A DNA stretch of 64,000 nt from Lachnospiraceae bacterium (lineage in GTDB: Bacteria > Bacillota > Clostridia > Lachnospirales > Lachnospiraceae): NCBI GenBank assembly GCA_902381685.1, contig LR698958.1, positions 1,746,833 to 1,810,832 of the forward strand, written 5' to 3'. Within the stretch, counting starts at the first letter, position 1. Every line of letters begins with the position of its first letter. Below the pieces are notes generated by a model, which saw nothing but the letters and a program-made list of their open reading frames with translations, ran no database searches and was not told the origin of the DNA. The position numbers and the translations under genes are program-made. Shown piece by piece: positions 55,822-64,000 of the stretch.

Positions 55822-56095
55822 AAAAAACTCGCCCCTTATCGCTAAAGGGCGAGTGTAATTCTCGCGGTACCACCTTAATTCACATTCAACTCGCATTGAA
55901 TGCCTCAACAAGTATCTATCAATACTTCCAGCACGATAACGAGTGCCACTCCGTTACAGCCTACTAACTTTCGCATTCGGTGTACTGCTCCAAGATGTAT
56001 TCATAATTGATAGTCCATGCTCCTCTCATCAACCGGCTGCTCTCTGTATGGCATTTTCAATTATTACTTTTTCTTTTCTTCGCTTTTCATCATAT
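55822..56095 (-). promoter_or_regulatory. Tyrosine T-box leader of tyrS
   Basis: The T-box sequence AAGGTGGTACCGCG (55863-55876) is followed by a terminator, GACTCGCCC-type hairpin ending in a T run (55822-55854). The specifier loop far upstream contains a TAC (tyrosine) codon at 55997-55999 within ATGAATACATCTTGG. Uncharged tRNA-Tyr binding should favour the antiterminator and raise tyrS expression. Confidence 0.93.
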
Positions 56096-56102
56096 ATTTG
56101 AA

Positions 56103-56131
56103 ATGGTAACGCATTCATTCGTTTTTGTCAA
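56103..56131 (-). promoter_or_regulatory. Promoter of tyrS leader
   Basis: TTGACA (56126-56131), 17-nt spacer, TACCAT (56103-56108). Its first base lies in the target-site duplication of the adjacent IS, so the element inserted right against the -35 box without destroying it. Confidence 0.8.
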
Positions 56132-56157
56132 GCACATAGTTGTCTAAACTTCCGCAT
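56131..56157. repeat. Target-site duplication, left copy (27 bp)
   Basis: Identical to 57722-57748 over all 27 bases (AGCACATAGTTGTC..., ending CCGCAT). A 27-bp duplication is the known size for IS1202-type elements. Confidence 0.92.
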
Positions 56158-57721
56158 TATAAACCATTTTTGATAAAGTCCTTATATATCACTTTTGATT
56201 ATGTCCCAAGTGATAAATATGGTGTATGATAAAACCTCACACTATAGAAAGAGGTATACACAGATTGAAAAGGGTGGATTTAAGAATGAATGAACAACTT
56301 AAGTATGAAGTGATTAAGTCACTAGTAGACCATAATGGTAACAAAAAGGCTGCGGCTTTGAAACTCGGTTGTACTACAAGGCACATCAATCGATTAATTC
56401 AAAAATACAAACAGAATGGTAAGGCTGCCTTTATTCATGGTAACAGAGGCAGAAAACCTCTACATTCTTTTACAGAATCTCAAAAACTGGAAATCTTAAC
56501 TCTATACAACAACAAGTACTATGACGCTACATTTACTTACGCCTGTGAACTGCTTGCAAAAAATGACGGGATTTTTATCTCTCCTTCTACTCTTACAAAG
56601 ATTATGTATGAAAACTTTATTCCTTCACCCAGAACTACCAAAACAGTCCGCAAACGCTTAGCAAAAGAACTTCGTACACAACAAAAGTATGTTTCTACAA
56701 AGAAAAAACAAGATGAACTTCAGGCTGCTATCGTTACAGTGGAAACCCCTCACTCCAGACGTCCAAGATGTGTCTACTTTGGTGAAATGCTTCAGATGGA
56801 TGCTTCCGTTCATCTTTGGTTTGGCAATGCAAAAACAAATCTTCATATCGCCATTGATGATTCTACCAGCCGTATTGTTGGTGCCTTTTTTGATGAACAG
56901 GAATCCTTAAATGGTTATTATAACGTATTCCATCAGATCCTTACTACTTATGGAATTCCTGCTATGTTTTATACGGATAGAAGAACTGTTTTTGAATACC
57001 GGAATAAAAAAATGAATAAAACAGAATTGGATACTTACACCCAGTTTAGTTACGCCTGTAAGCAATTGGGCGTAGAAATAAAAACAACAAGTATTGCTCA
57101 GGCAAAAGGGCGTGTAGAAAGGGCTTTTCAAACTTTACAGCAACGCCTGCCAATCGCATTACGTCTGGCAGGCATCACAACCATCAGCGAAGCAAATATA
57201 TTCCTAAACTCCTACATAAAGGAATATAACGCGAAATTCGCTCTTCCTATCAACAATAACAAATCTGTATTTGAAAAGCAACCCGATTGTGAAACAATCA
57301 ATCAGATTCTTGCAGTCTTAACAGAACGAACTGTTGACTGTGGGCATTGTATTAAATTTCAAAAACAGTACTATAAAACAATTAACGAATGCGGAATACA
57401 GGTGCATTACCATAAAGGCACAAAGGGATTGGTTATACAGACCTTTGATAAGAGATTACTGTTTTCTGTAAATAATAAGATTTATGAACTGGAAGTTGTG
57501 CCGTTACATGAACCCCTTTCAAAAAATTTTGACCTCCAGCCTTTGAAGGAAAAACCACGAAAGCGGAATCTACCATCGCCAAAGCACCCATGGAGAATGT
57601 CTACTTTTCTTCAGTTCAAAAATCATAAGATAACAGAAACTATGCTTATATGCTAAAATATGCACCGGGAAACCGGTGCATATCATAAAAAATTTTTAGG
57701 ACATAATCAAAAATGGTTGAC
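56158..57721 (+). mobile_element. IS1202-like insertion sequence (about 1.56 kb)
   Basis: A complete element between two perfect 27-bp direct repeats. Terminal inverted repeats share ACCATTTTTGAT followed by GTCC after a short gap (left end near 56163, right end as complement near 57716). It encodes one DDE transposase. A second copy of the TTTTGATTATGTCC motif lies inside the left end (about 56192). It inserted between the 3' end of an antiporter gene and the tyrS promoter; identical target repeats suggest recent insertion. Confidence 0.92.
56286..57656 (+). CDS. IS1202-family (ISNCY) DDE transposase
   Basis: A 456-aa transposase. N-terminal helix-turn-helix (NKKAAALKLGCTTRHINRLI) and RNase-H-like core with catalytic residues in LQMDASVHLW (Asp), FYTDRRTVFEY (Asp) and KGRVERAFQTLQ (Glu). 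All three catalytic residues are intact and the frame is unbroken, so it may be active. Met 56286 with AGGGTGG upstream is preferred to 56226. Confidence 0.92.
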   Translation: MNEQLKYEVIKSLVDHNGNKKAAALKLGCTTRHINRLIQKYKQNGKAAFIHGNRGRKPLHSFTESQKLEILTLYNNKYYDATFTYACELLAKNDGIFISPSTLTKIMYENFIPSPRTTKTVRKRLAKELRTQQKYVSTKKKQDELQAAIVTVETPHSRRPRCVYFGEMLQMDASVHLWFGNAKTNLHIAIDDSTSRIVGAFFDEQESLNGYYNVFHQILTTYGIPAMFYTDRRTVFEYRNKKMNKTELDTYTQFSYACKQLGVEIKTTSIAQAKGRVERAFQTLQQRLPIALRLAGITTISEANIFLNSYIKEYNAKFALPINNNKSVFEKQPDCETINQILAVLTERTVDCGHCIKFQKQYYKTINECGIQVHYHKGTKGLVIQTFDKRLLFSVNNKIYELEVVPLHEPLSKNFDLQPLKEKPRKRNLPSPKHPWRMSTFLQFKNHKITETMLIC

Positions 57722-57748
57722 AGCACATAGTTGTCTAAACTTCCGCAT
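57722..57748. repeat. Target-site duplication, right copy (27 bp)
   Basis: Perfect match to 56131-56157. It includes the final codons and stop (TAG) of the antiporter-kinase gene, so the gene's natural 3' end was kept. Confidence 0.92.
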
Positions 57749-59569
57749 ATAATCTTTCAATAATGCGTACACATTCTTCTATTCCTAAAACGCTGCTGTT
57801 AAGACAAATATCATAATTTTCCGCATTTCCAAAAACATTTCCTAAATAATGATTATAATATGCTGAACGCCTCTTATCTGTTTTTTTGATTAAATCTGCC
57901 GCCTCTTCAGATGCTTCTTTGTAAACTTCAACAATTCGCTTTTTCCTTGTATCCATATCACCATAAATAAATATTTTTAATACATCTTTTCTGTCTTTCA
58001 ATAAATAATCCGCACACCTTCCCACAATAATACATGAACCCTTATTCACAATTTCCTGAATGACTTTTGCATGATGTGCAAATATTCTATCATCTATGGA
58101 AGAATCTTTGGACACGCTGTTTGCCAAATCCACCAATACGGAATTTAATTTATTTTTCTCATAGTTTTCAAATAGAGAGCGATCCAATGAACTTGATTCT
58201 GCCGCCAATTCTATAATTTCTTTATCGTAAAACGGAATGTTTAATTTTTTAGATAACTGCATTGCAATATCTCTTCCGCCGCTTCCATACTGACGACTGA
58301 TTGTAATAATCTTTGGATTCTTCTCTTCCGCCTTCGCACTGTCCTCAGTTGAATTTTTGTTAAATTCTCCTGCCCATTCAAATCCTTTTTTCGCAATAAT
58401 CACCGCAATGATTTCATTGATGACCGCTGCTGCTGCAATCGTTCCCTGTACGATTTTAGCACACTCCGGTGCTGGCTGAGCCAAAACTGAAACTGCAATT
58501 CCGGTAAATACAAGCGAAACACCCGAGTGCGGAAGAAGGGTAAATCCAAGATATTTTTTAACTGTCTGAGGAGATTTTGTGATGGCCGCACCAAAATATG
58601 CGCCGAAATATTTTCCAAATCCTCTCGCCAAAATATAGACAGCCGTAAATATCCCCGCTCCCATAATCAAATGATAGTCTAGCGGTGCGCCCAAATTCAG
58701 GATAACAATAATCATGGCAATTCCTAAAACAGGATTAAATACACCCATAATCTGTTCTAGACGTTCCTCACTCACCATATTGGCAAATGTTGCTGAGAAA
58801 GCCATACCGATTAACATAAAGTTCAATACCGGTTTTGGCATCACCTGGTTGTTGAAATAAAAGCCTGCCGCTGAAGTAAACAGAATCGTAATGACAAGTA
58901 ACAGCATCGTCACCGCATCACTATTTTTTCTTTTCAATATAAAACCGGATATAAATCCGCACACTGCCCCTATAATTAAAGGAAGCACAACAACCAGTGC
59001 GATCATATAAGCCGGAAGACTGCCCGCCGACAGATTCCCAGCCACAATCGCTATCGTTGTGAAAAAGACAATACAACCTACAATATCGTCCAATGCAGCC
59101 ATCGGAATCAAAGTTTTTGTCACAGGACCGTCTGTTTTAAATTCACGGACAATGGACAAAGCCGGCGCCGCGCTGTCGCCAGTGCGATTCCCCCAAAAAT
59201 AAAACTAAGATAAATCGGAATATCCGTAATATAAAATACAATTCCAAAAACGGCTGACACTAAAAGAAAAGTGCCTAACGACTGTGTCAATGTTGTTATG
59301 ATAATCGCTTTCCCCGACTTTTTAATTTTATTCCAAACAAGTTCCGTACCAATCATAAGTCCAACCGCACATTCCAATATGTGGACTAAAATCTGATACC
59401 AGCCGGCATCTAAAATTTCCTGATTTATAACCGAAAATGCGTGTGGTCCTAACAACATTCCCGCAATCAACCAGCCCAAAATAGCGGGAAGTTTTATTTT
59501 GGATACTAACTTTCCCACCAAAAATGCCAACACAATCGTTATCAGCAATCTGACGATCAATAAAAACAT
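57735..59569 (-). pseudogene. Kef-type cation:proton antiporter fused to cytidylate-kinase-like domain (frameshifted)
   Basis: Two frames, 59120-59569 and 57735-59159, together make one protein of about 611 aa. The N-terminal 400 residues are a monovalent cation:proton antiporter (KLPAILGWLIAGMLLGPHAF; SFIFGGIALATA; PMAALDDIVGCIVFF). From about residue 405 comes a cytidylate-kinase-like domain (ITISRQYGSGGRDIAMQLSKKL, DKEIIELAAE, IVGRCADYLL). The break is at a G/C palindrome near 59161-59176: GCGCGGCGCC where an intact frame needs one more C (family text ATAPAPALSIVREF). It may be a sequencing/assembly slip or a real mutation. It starts just after the TetR stop. Confidence 0.85.
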
Positions 59570-59571
59570 AT

Positions 59572-60204
59572 CTATTCCTCCCCTTTATCTTTAACTGCTA
59601 TACCATATAGCATAATATCCAACAATTCGGATAACTTTGTTTCATGCGTTTTCACTAACGTTTCAAAATCTTTATTTTCCCCATATCTTTCCCTGAAATA
59701 TCCGTTATACATCTCCTGAAAAGTCATTAAGTATTGAGTTGCCCTCTCAACGGACACTCCTTGTCTTAAATTCATTTCTCCCACTAAATCTATATATTGC
59801 CTTTTAAGATAATTATCATACTCACTTCTTATCTCTTTTAACTTTTTAATTAAATGTCCCGGCGGCAATAGAATGCTGTTAAAAAAAATGTTTTTATAAT
59901 GCGGATATTCCTCAAAAAACTTCTGCCTTTCCTTCAATATCTTTTCCAAATTTTCCCGCACATTGTCAGATTCAAAAACCGTTTTCTGCATATGTGATGT
60001 CAGTTCATCGTAACACCGTTTTACACAAATCAGGTATAATTCATCTTTATTTTGGAAATTATGATAGATAAGGCCCTTTGAAATGTTATTCTCACTGCAA
60101 ATCGTATTTAATGAAGCTGTTTCATAACTTTTCATTCCAAATTCAACTGTTGCAGCCTGAATAATCTTTTCACACGTACGCCTTGTTTTTTCTTCTTTCT
60201 TCAT
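59572..60204 (-). CDS. TetR/AcrR family regulator of the antiporter gene
   Basis: A 210-aa regulator. N-terminal HTH: EKIIQAATVEFGMKSYETAS, then NNISKGLIYHNFQNKDELY. The stop is directly before the antiporter's ATG, so the two are one transcript and the regulator probably controls it. SD AAAGGGGGA before ATG 60204. C-terminal domain ligand unknown. Confidence 0.92.
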   Translation of the reverse strand: MKKEEKTRRTCEKIIQAATVEFGMKSYETASLNTICSENNISKGLIYHNFQNKDELYLICVKRCYDELTSHMQKTVFESDNVRENLEKILKERQKFFEEYPHYKNIFFNSILLPPGHLIKKLKEIRSEYDNYLKRQYIDLVGEMNLRQGVSVERATQYLMTFQEMYNGYFRERYGENKDFETLVKTHETKLSELLDIMLYGIAVKDKGEE

Positions 60205-60267
60205 GTCCGTCCCCCTTTATGACTACATAGTCAATAATATCATAAATTTTATTTTCGGTCAATACAC

Positions 60268-60995
60268 ACAGTCAAGACCACCGGCTTAGCCGGTGGCTTG
60301 CTTTGACCCTATAAGGGTCTATTACCGGCACTGGAGTCTAAAGACTCGCCGAAATAGGTTCGCCAAGCGCAACATCATTTACCCACTAAGCCCTAAAGGG
60401 CTTATTTTATTTGTTAGGTTTTACTGGCTCACCCGTGAACGGGTCAATATACTCTTTCAATGTCATCTGATCATATTCCAAATCTTCTTGTAGCTGATTT
60501 ACTATATATTCCTGTATTTTCTTTGCATTTTTCCCTACCGTATCTACATAATATCCTCGACACCAGAAATGTCTATTTCCATATTTATATTTCAAATTTG
60601 CATGTCTTTCAAATATCATGAGTGTACTTTTTCCTTTTAAGTACCCTACAAAGTACGATACACTTATGCTCGGTGGAATTTCTACTAGCATGTGTACATG
60701 ATCTGGACATATTTCCGCTTCTACAATTTTTACACCTTTTCTCTTACATAACATACTCAAAATATTTGCAATGTCCTGCTTTATTTTTCCATATGCTACT
60801 TTTCTTCTATTTTTTGGTGCAAAAACAATATGATACTTACAATTCCATTTTGTATGTGATAAACTATTACTATCCATCTGGATACCTCCTTTGTTTATTA
60901 ATGCGGTTGGCGAACCTTGCATTAATTATAACACTGGAGGTTTTTTACTGTAAGCTGAAGCACCTCTATCTCACCTGCATAGCAGGTGGTTTATT
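60268..60995 (-). mobile_element. IS200/IS605-type insertion sequence
   Basis: Only tnpA is present (no tnpB). Both ends carry the subterminal palindromes used by this family: CCACCGGC-TTA-GCCGGTGG (60278-60296) at the right end and CACCTGC-ATA-GCAGGTG (60972-60988) at the left end. There are no target duplications, as expected for single-strand transposition. Exact ends cannot be fixed by eye. Confidence 0.85.
60407..60877 (-). CDS. tnpA: IS200/IS605 family transposase TnpA
   Basis: A 156-aa HUH-type single-strand transposase. Start MDSNSLSHTKW (60877) follows AAAGGAGG. Histidine pair in EICPDHVHMLVEIPP and catalytic Tyr in AKKIQEYIVNQL are both present. Slightly long for the family, with a C-terminal DPFTGEPVKPNK tail. 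Intact, so likely functional. Confidence 0.94.
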   Translation of the reverse strand: MDSNSLSHTKWNCKYHIVFAPKNRRKVAYGKIKQDIANILSMLCKRKGVKIVEAEICPDHVHMLVEIPPSISVSYFVGYLKGKSTLMIFERHANLKYKYGNRHFWCRGYYVDTVGKNAKKIQEYIVNQLQEDLEYDQMTLKEYIDPFTGEPVKPNK

Positions 60996-61070
60996 TGTTT
61001 TCCAAAGTTCCGTTTTTCGGATCAGCGAAAAACTCCACAATGGCAAACAGGGCTTTACCCTAACAACTAA

Positions 61071-61099
61071 AATGGGAGCAGACTCTTTCTGCTCCCATT
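61071..61099 (-). terminator. Terminator after the flavin reductase gene
   Basis: Stem AATGGGAGCAGA and TCTGCTCCCATT around a 5-nt loop, then TTAGTT on the minus strand. The hairpin starts 7 nt past the stop. Confidence 0.78.
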
Positions 61100-61105
61100 C
61101 TCATT

Positions 61106-61612
61106 TTATTCTCGTACAAAAACTTTCTCAATTTCTGCTATATACATTGTATGGTAGTCTTTCTCAGGATAGCACTTCCGTTCGGTTTCCCTGTCCAAAA
61201 AGCATTCCGGCTTCAATGTATCCGCATATAACTTTTTACAGACAAGAACAAGCTGTGCTTCCTTAAAAGCGATTGTTCCTTCCATTTCCATCGGAGTTAA
61301 GCCGCTTTCTTTTATCTTATCTCCGTCTTTTCCCGACACTCTTCCCAAATATGTCAGCGCATTGCGATATTGTTCAGAGAAAAATGTAAGGGTAAACTTC
61401 TCATTTCCGTCCACAAATTCCTTTGTATATCTCTGTGGGCGAATATAGACTGTCGCCACATTCTTATTCCAAAGAACGCCGACGCCTCCCCAACTCGCTG
61501 TCATCGTATTGTGTTTTTGGATATCTCCTGCCGTAATCAAAGTCCACTCTTTTCCTATTTTCGTAAATGGATTTATCTGCAGTTCATTTATTGCAATCTC
61601 TACAAACGCCAT
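61106..61612 (-). CDS. Flavin reductase-like protein
   Basis: A 168-aa FMN-binding split-barrel protein of the flavin reductase family. Recognised from WTLITAGDIQKHNTMTASWGGVGVLWNKNVATVYIRPQRYT, the flavin-binding first half. No partner monooxygenase is adjacent. It lies downstream of nagA (20-nt gap) and may be co-transcribed, without an obvious functional link. Substrate and role unknown. Confidence 0.87.
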   Translation of the reverse strand: MAFVEIAINELQINPFTKIGKEWTLITAGDIQKHNTMTASWGGVGVLWNKNVATVYIRPQRYTKEFVDGNEKFTLTFFSEQYRNALTYLGRVSGKDGDKIKESGLTPMEMEGTIAFKEAQLVLVCKKLYADTLKPECFLDRETERKCYPEKDYHTMYIAEIEKVFVRE

Positions 61613-61632
61613 ACTATTCCTTCTTTTCTTTG

Positions 61633-62739
61633 TTAACCGTTTACAATAACTTCTTTTAATGATAAGTCTTCATTTAACAACACAACATTTCCGACTTTAC
61701 CCACTTTGATTGAACCGTATTTATCGTCCAAACCTACGCTTTTTGCCGGATTAATTGTCGCTGCTGCAATTGCAGTTTCCAACGGAATATCCATTTTCTG
61801 AACTGCAACTCTCACACAGTCCATCAGATTTGTAACAGAACCTGCCAAAGCACCGTCTGACACAAGAGTGGCCACATTGCCCTCTACTTTTACCGCCTGA
61901 CCGCCAAGAGTATATTCTCCATCATCAAGACCTGTTGCACGCATGCTGTCACTGATTAAAACTACTCTGTCTTTAAACATATCAAATGTTGTTCTGACAA
62001 CTGACGGGTGAATATGAACTCCGTCTGTAATCAACTCTACAAAACAATGGCTGCTGTCATGTGCCGCTCCGATAACTCCCGGTGCGCGATGTGTAAATGC
62101 AGGCATTGCATTGTATAAATGTGTTGCGTGGTCTGCCCCTAAATCGTATCCCTTTTTCGCAGTATCATAATCTGCCAATGTATGCGCAAAAGAAATATGT
62201 ACTTCATCTTTCAGCGCTTCAATAAAGTCCATTGCTCCCTCTGCCTCAGGCGCAATGTCTACAAGACGGTATAAACCGTTTGCCGCTTCCTGCAGTCTGC
62301 GGAACATTTCCACATCAGGTTTTACAATATGCGTCCCCGCCTGAGCGCCCTTTTTCCCCGGTGAAATAAACGGTCCTTCCATATTAATTCCCGCAAGAAC
62401 AGCGCCCTCTTCATTTTTATACGCACCTGCCGTCTTAGAAATATGCATCAACTCTTCTTCAGACAAAGTCATTGTTGCAGGAACCATCGTTGTAATTCCC
62501 TGTGACGCTTCGTATTTAGCAATCTCACGGATAGCCTCCTCTGTTCCGTCACAGAAGTCATGCCCTACTGCACCGTGAAAATGTACATCAACAAGTCCCG
62601 GAATTGCGTATCCGCCCTGTCCGTCTATTACTTCGTCCTGATTTGTCGCCGTATCCTGAAAAATACCGTTCTCAATAATGATTTCTCCCGGTTCAAATTT
62701 TCCTTCTTCCGTAAATACCTGTACGTTCTTAATAATCAT
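61633..62739 (-). CDS. nagA: N-acetylglucosamine-6-phosphate deacetylase
   Basis: A 368-aa amidohydrolase converting GlcNAc-6-P to glucosamine-6-P and acetate. Metal site VDVHFHGAVGHDF; further motifs EGPFISPGKKGAQ, ATHLYNAMPAF, LISDSMRATG. I chose ATG 62739 (GAGGTG 6 nt upstream); a GTG at 62748 in frame is the alternative and is itself part of that ribosome site. It starts 11 nt after nagB and pairs with it to feed amino sugars into glycolysis. Confidence 0.96.
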   Translation of the reverse strand: MIIKNVQVFTEEGKFEPGEIIIENGIFQDTATNQDEVIDGQGGYAIPGLVDVHFHGAVGHDFCDGTEEAIREIAKYEASQGITTMVPATMTLSEEELMHISKTAGAYKNEEGAVLAGINMEGPFISPGKKGAQAGTHIVKPDVEMFRRLQEAANGLYRLVDIAPEAEGAMDFIEALKDEVHISFAHTLADYDTAKKGYDLGADHATHLYNAMPAFTHRAPGVIGAAHDSSHCFVELITDGVHIHPSVVRTTFDMFKDRVVLISDSMRATGLDDGEYTLGGQAVKVEGNVATLVSDGALAGSVTNLMDCVRVAVQKMDIPLETAIAAATINPAKSVGLDDKYGSIKVGKVGNVVLLNEDLSLKEVIVNG

Positions 62740-62750
62740 TGTCTTCACCT

Positions 62751-63482
62751 CTACTGAGCCACTTTAGAATATGCTGCCTCATCACATACAACAGTTACGT
62801 CCGGGTGCATCTGCAAAATTGATGCAGGTACTTCAGGAGTAACCGGCCCGAAAAATGCTTTCTTAACAATCTCTGCTTTATCTTCGCCGCTTACTACAAC
62901 AACGATTTTCTTTGCACTCATAATTGTTCCGATTCCCATTGTATATGCCTGTCTTGGAACATCATCTGCTGATGCAAAGAAACGTTTATTTGCTTCGATT
63001 GTACTTTCCTGTAAATCTACACAGTGTGTAATTTTGTCAAACTGTGGTGCAGGCTCGTTAAATCCGATATGTCCGTTGTGTCCAAGTCCTAATAACTGTA
63101 AATCTACTCCGCCAAGAGAAGCGATTAATTCTTCATAACGTGCACATTCTTTTTCAGCATCTGGTTCCATACCGTTTGGCACGTTTGTGTTTGCCTTGTC
63201 AATGTTGATGTGGTCAAAGAAATTATCGTTCATAAAGTAGTAATAACTCTGATCGTTATCTCTTGGAAGTCCTTTATATTCGTCAAGGTTTACTGATTTC
63301 ACCTGCGAAAAATCAAGATCCCCTTCTTCATATCTTTTGATTAATTCTTTATATGTACCGATTGGTGAAGAGCCTGTCGCAAGCCCGAGAACACAATTTG
63401 GTTTCATAATAACCTGTGCTCCGATAACATTTGCTGCCTTTCTGCTCATTTCGTTATAATCTTTTGCTACACAAATTTTCAT
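62751..63482 (-). CDS. nagB: Glucosamine-6-phosphate deaminase
   Basis: A 243-aa enzyme that turns glucosamine-6-P into fructose-6-P and ammonia. Family motifs: GLATGSSPIGTYKELI (phosphate loop), NLDEYKGL, LGLGHNGHIGFNEPA with the catalytic Asp/His area. Full length. Upstream of nagA. Together with the GH101 enzyme and glmM this suggests use of host amino-sugar glycans. Confidence 0.97.
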   Translation of the reverse strand: MKICVAKDYNEMSRKAANVIGAQVIMKPNCVLGLATGSSPIGTYKELIKRYEEGDLDFSQVKSVNLDEYKGLPRDNDQSYYYFMNDNFFDHINIDKANTNVPNGMEPDAEKECARYEELIASLGGVDLQLLGLGHNGHIGFNEPAPQFDKITHCVDLQESTIEANKRFFASADDVPRQAYTMGIGTIMSAKKIVVVVSGEDKAEIVKKAFFGPVTPEVPASILQMHPDVTVVCDEAAYSKVAQ

Positions 63483-63635
63483 GTTTATTTCTTCCTTTCT
63501 ACATATGCTGATTTTTACCGTTACTGAGTATCAGATAATACTCTTTATATATTACCACGTTATATGACGATTTTGTAGACTATTTAACTATTTCATTATC
63601 TTTTTTTATTTCTGTTCTGATATACTGTGAATTTG

Positions 63636-64000
63636 CTAAATTTTTAATTTAGCAAGTGCGTCTGCAAATGCGGTATTGACCGGCTCTTCTTTCTGTTGTT
63701 TCAGATATCGCTGTACGTCCTTTTTGCTGACTCCGGCCCCTTCTTTTTCTCTTCTCGCTTTAAAAGCAGACATTTTTTCCTTATGCCCGCATACACATAC
63801 AAACTGTTCTTCATCACCTTTTTTAATGATTTCCATTTTCTTGTGGCAATTCGGACATCTTGCATTGGAAAGTCTTGCAATTACTTCCTTGTGTCCGCAC
63901 TCTCTGTCCTGACATACAAGCATTCTCGCATTTTTCCCGTTCACCGCCAGCATCGGCTTATTACATTTAGGACATTTCTTTGTCGTCACATTATCGTGTC
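63636..64000 (-). CDS. C-terminal zinc-ribbon part of a topoisomerase (probably TopB); 5' end outside window
   Basis: The frame is open to the window end (HDNVTTKKCPKC...), so this is the 3' end of a longer gene; the GTG at 63987-63989 is not a true start. Three Cys4-type elements: CPKCNKPM, CQDRECGH; CPNCHKKM and CVCGHKEK. Zinc ribbons followed by a basic tail are typical for the C-terminus of clostridial DNA topoisomerase III or I. The catalytic domain is not in the window, so the name is a best guess. Confidence 0.7.
   Translation of the reverse strand, partial: HDNVTTKKCPKCNKPMLAVNGKNARMLVCQDRECGHKEVIARLSNARCPNCHKKMEIIKKGDEEQFVCVCGHKEKMSAFKARREKEGAGVSKKDVQRYLKQQKEEPVNTAFADALAKLKI

Noticed and set aside
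60622..61266. 214-aa plus-strand ORF across the IS200 end
   Set aside because: Antisense to tnpA and the flavin reductase gene with no ribosome site.

Overview
The window looks like chromosome of a low-G+C anaerobic Firmicute, most likely a gut Clostridia of the Lachnospiraceae type (inferred from gene content, not from a marker-gene comparison). Supporting signs are a glycine reductase (Stickland) operon, selenocysteine use, a sortase-anchored mucin-type GH101 enzyme, strong AGGAGG ribosome sites, TTGACA-N17-TATAAT promoters, a T-box, and purine and glycine riboswitches. Most genes are on the minus strand.

Region 1 (1-20.3 kb) is a selenium and amino-acid fermentation block. A truncated proline racemase gene and a TetR gene (+) converge on the glycine reductase operon (-): grdX, grdE, grdB, trxB, trxA, grdA, grdC, grdD and a 97-aa unknown. 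The operon sits behind a glycine riboswitch with its own terminator, and a Na+/alanine-glycine symporter gene lies just upstream. Next come DUF3343, TusA-like, YedE-like and cysteine-desulfurase-like genes, then LysR, selB, selA, selD and yedF. Three genes (grdA, grdB, selD) contain in-frame UGA selenocysteine codons and look broken to a naive ORF caller. Together these genes take up and handle selenium, make Sec-tRNA, and use it in the glycine reductase that turns glycine into acetyl phosphate. No selC tRNA was seen here.

Region 2 (20.4-38.6 kb) is housekeeping: an rRNA-methyltransferase-like gene, HAD phosphatase, maf, a chorismate mutase-shikimate kinase fusion, tmRNA with smpB, rnr, secG, eno, a YitT protein, glmM, a PepV-like peptidase, a split purine end-pathway (AICAR transformylase plus PurO-type IMP cyclohydrolase), greA, an LCP cell-wall enzyme, AIM24 and an SDR.

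Region 3 (38.7-49.4 kb) holds a 2146-aa secreted endo-alpha-N-acetylgalactosaminidase, then a COG2509-like flavoprotein behind a guanine-class riboswitch. Between that riboswitch and rpsI lies a compact 1.5-kb island bounded by 24-bp direct repeats (21/24 identical), one copy of which covers the 3' end of rpsI. The island carries a type III toxin-antitoxin system (tandem-repeat antitoxin RNA, terminator, ToxN/AbiQ-like endoribonuclease) and an overlapping, unrecognised second gene. This is the most interesting locus in the window.

Region 4 (49.4-64 kb) contains a TelA/XpaC/P-type ATPase operon, tyrS with a tyrosine T-box, an IS1202-like element with a perfect 27-bp target duplication, a Kef-type antiporter fused to a cytidylate-kinase-like domain (interrupted by a 1-nt frameshift), a TetR gene, an IS200-type element, a flavin reductase, nagA-nagB and the 3' end of a topoisomerase-like zinc-ribbon gene. 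NagA/NagB and the GH101 enzyme together suggest use of host amino-sugar glycans.
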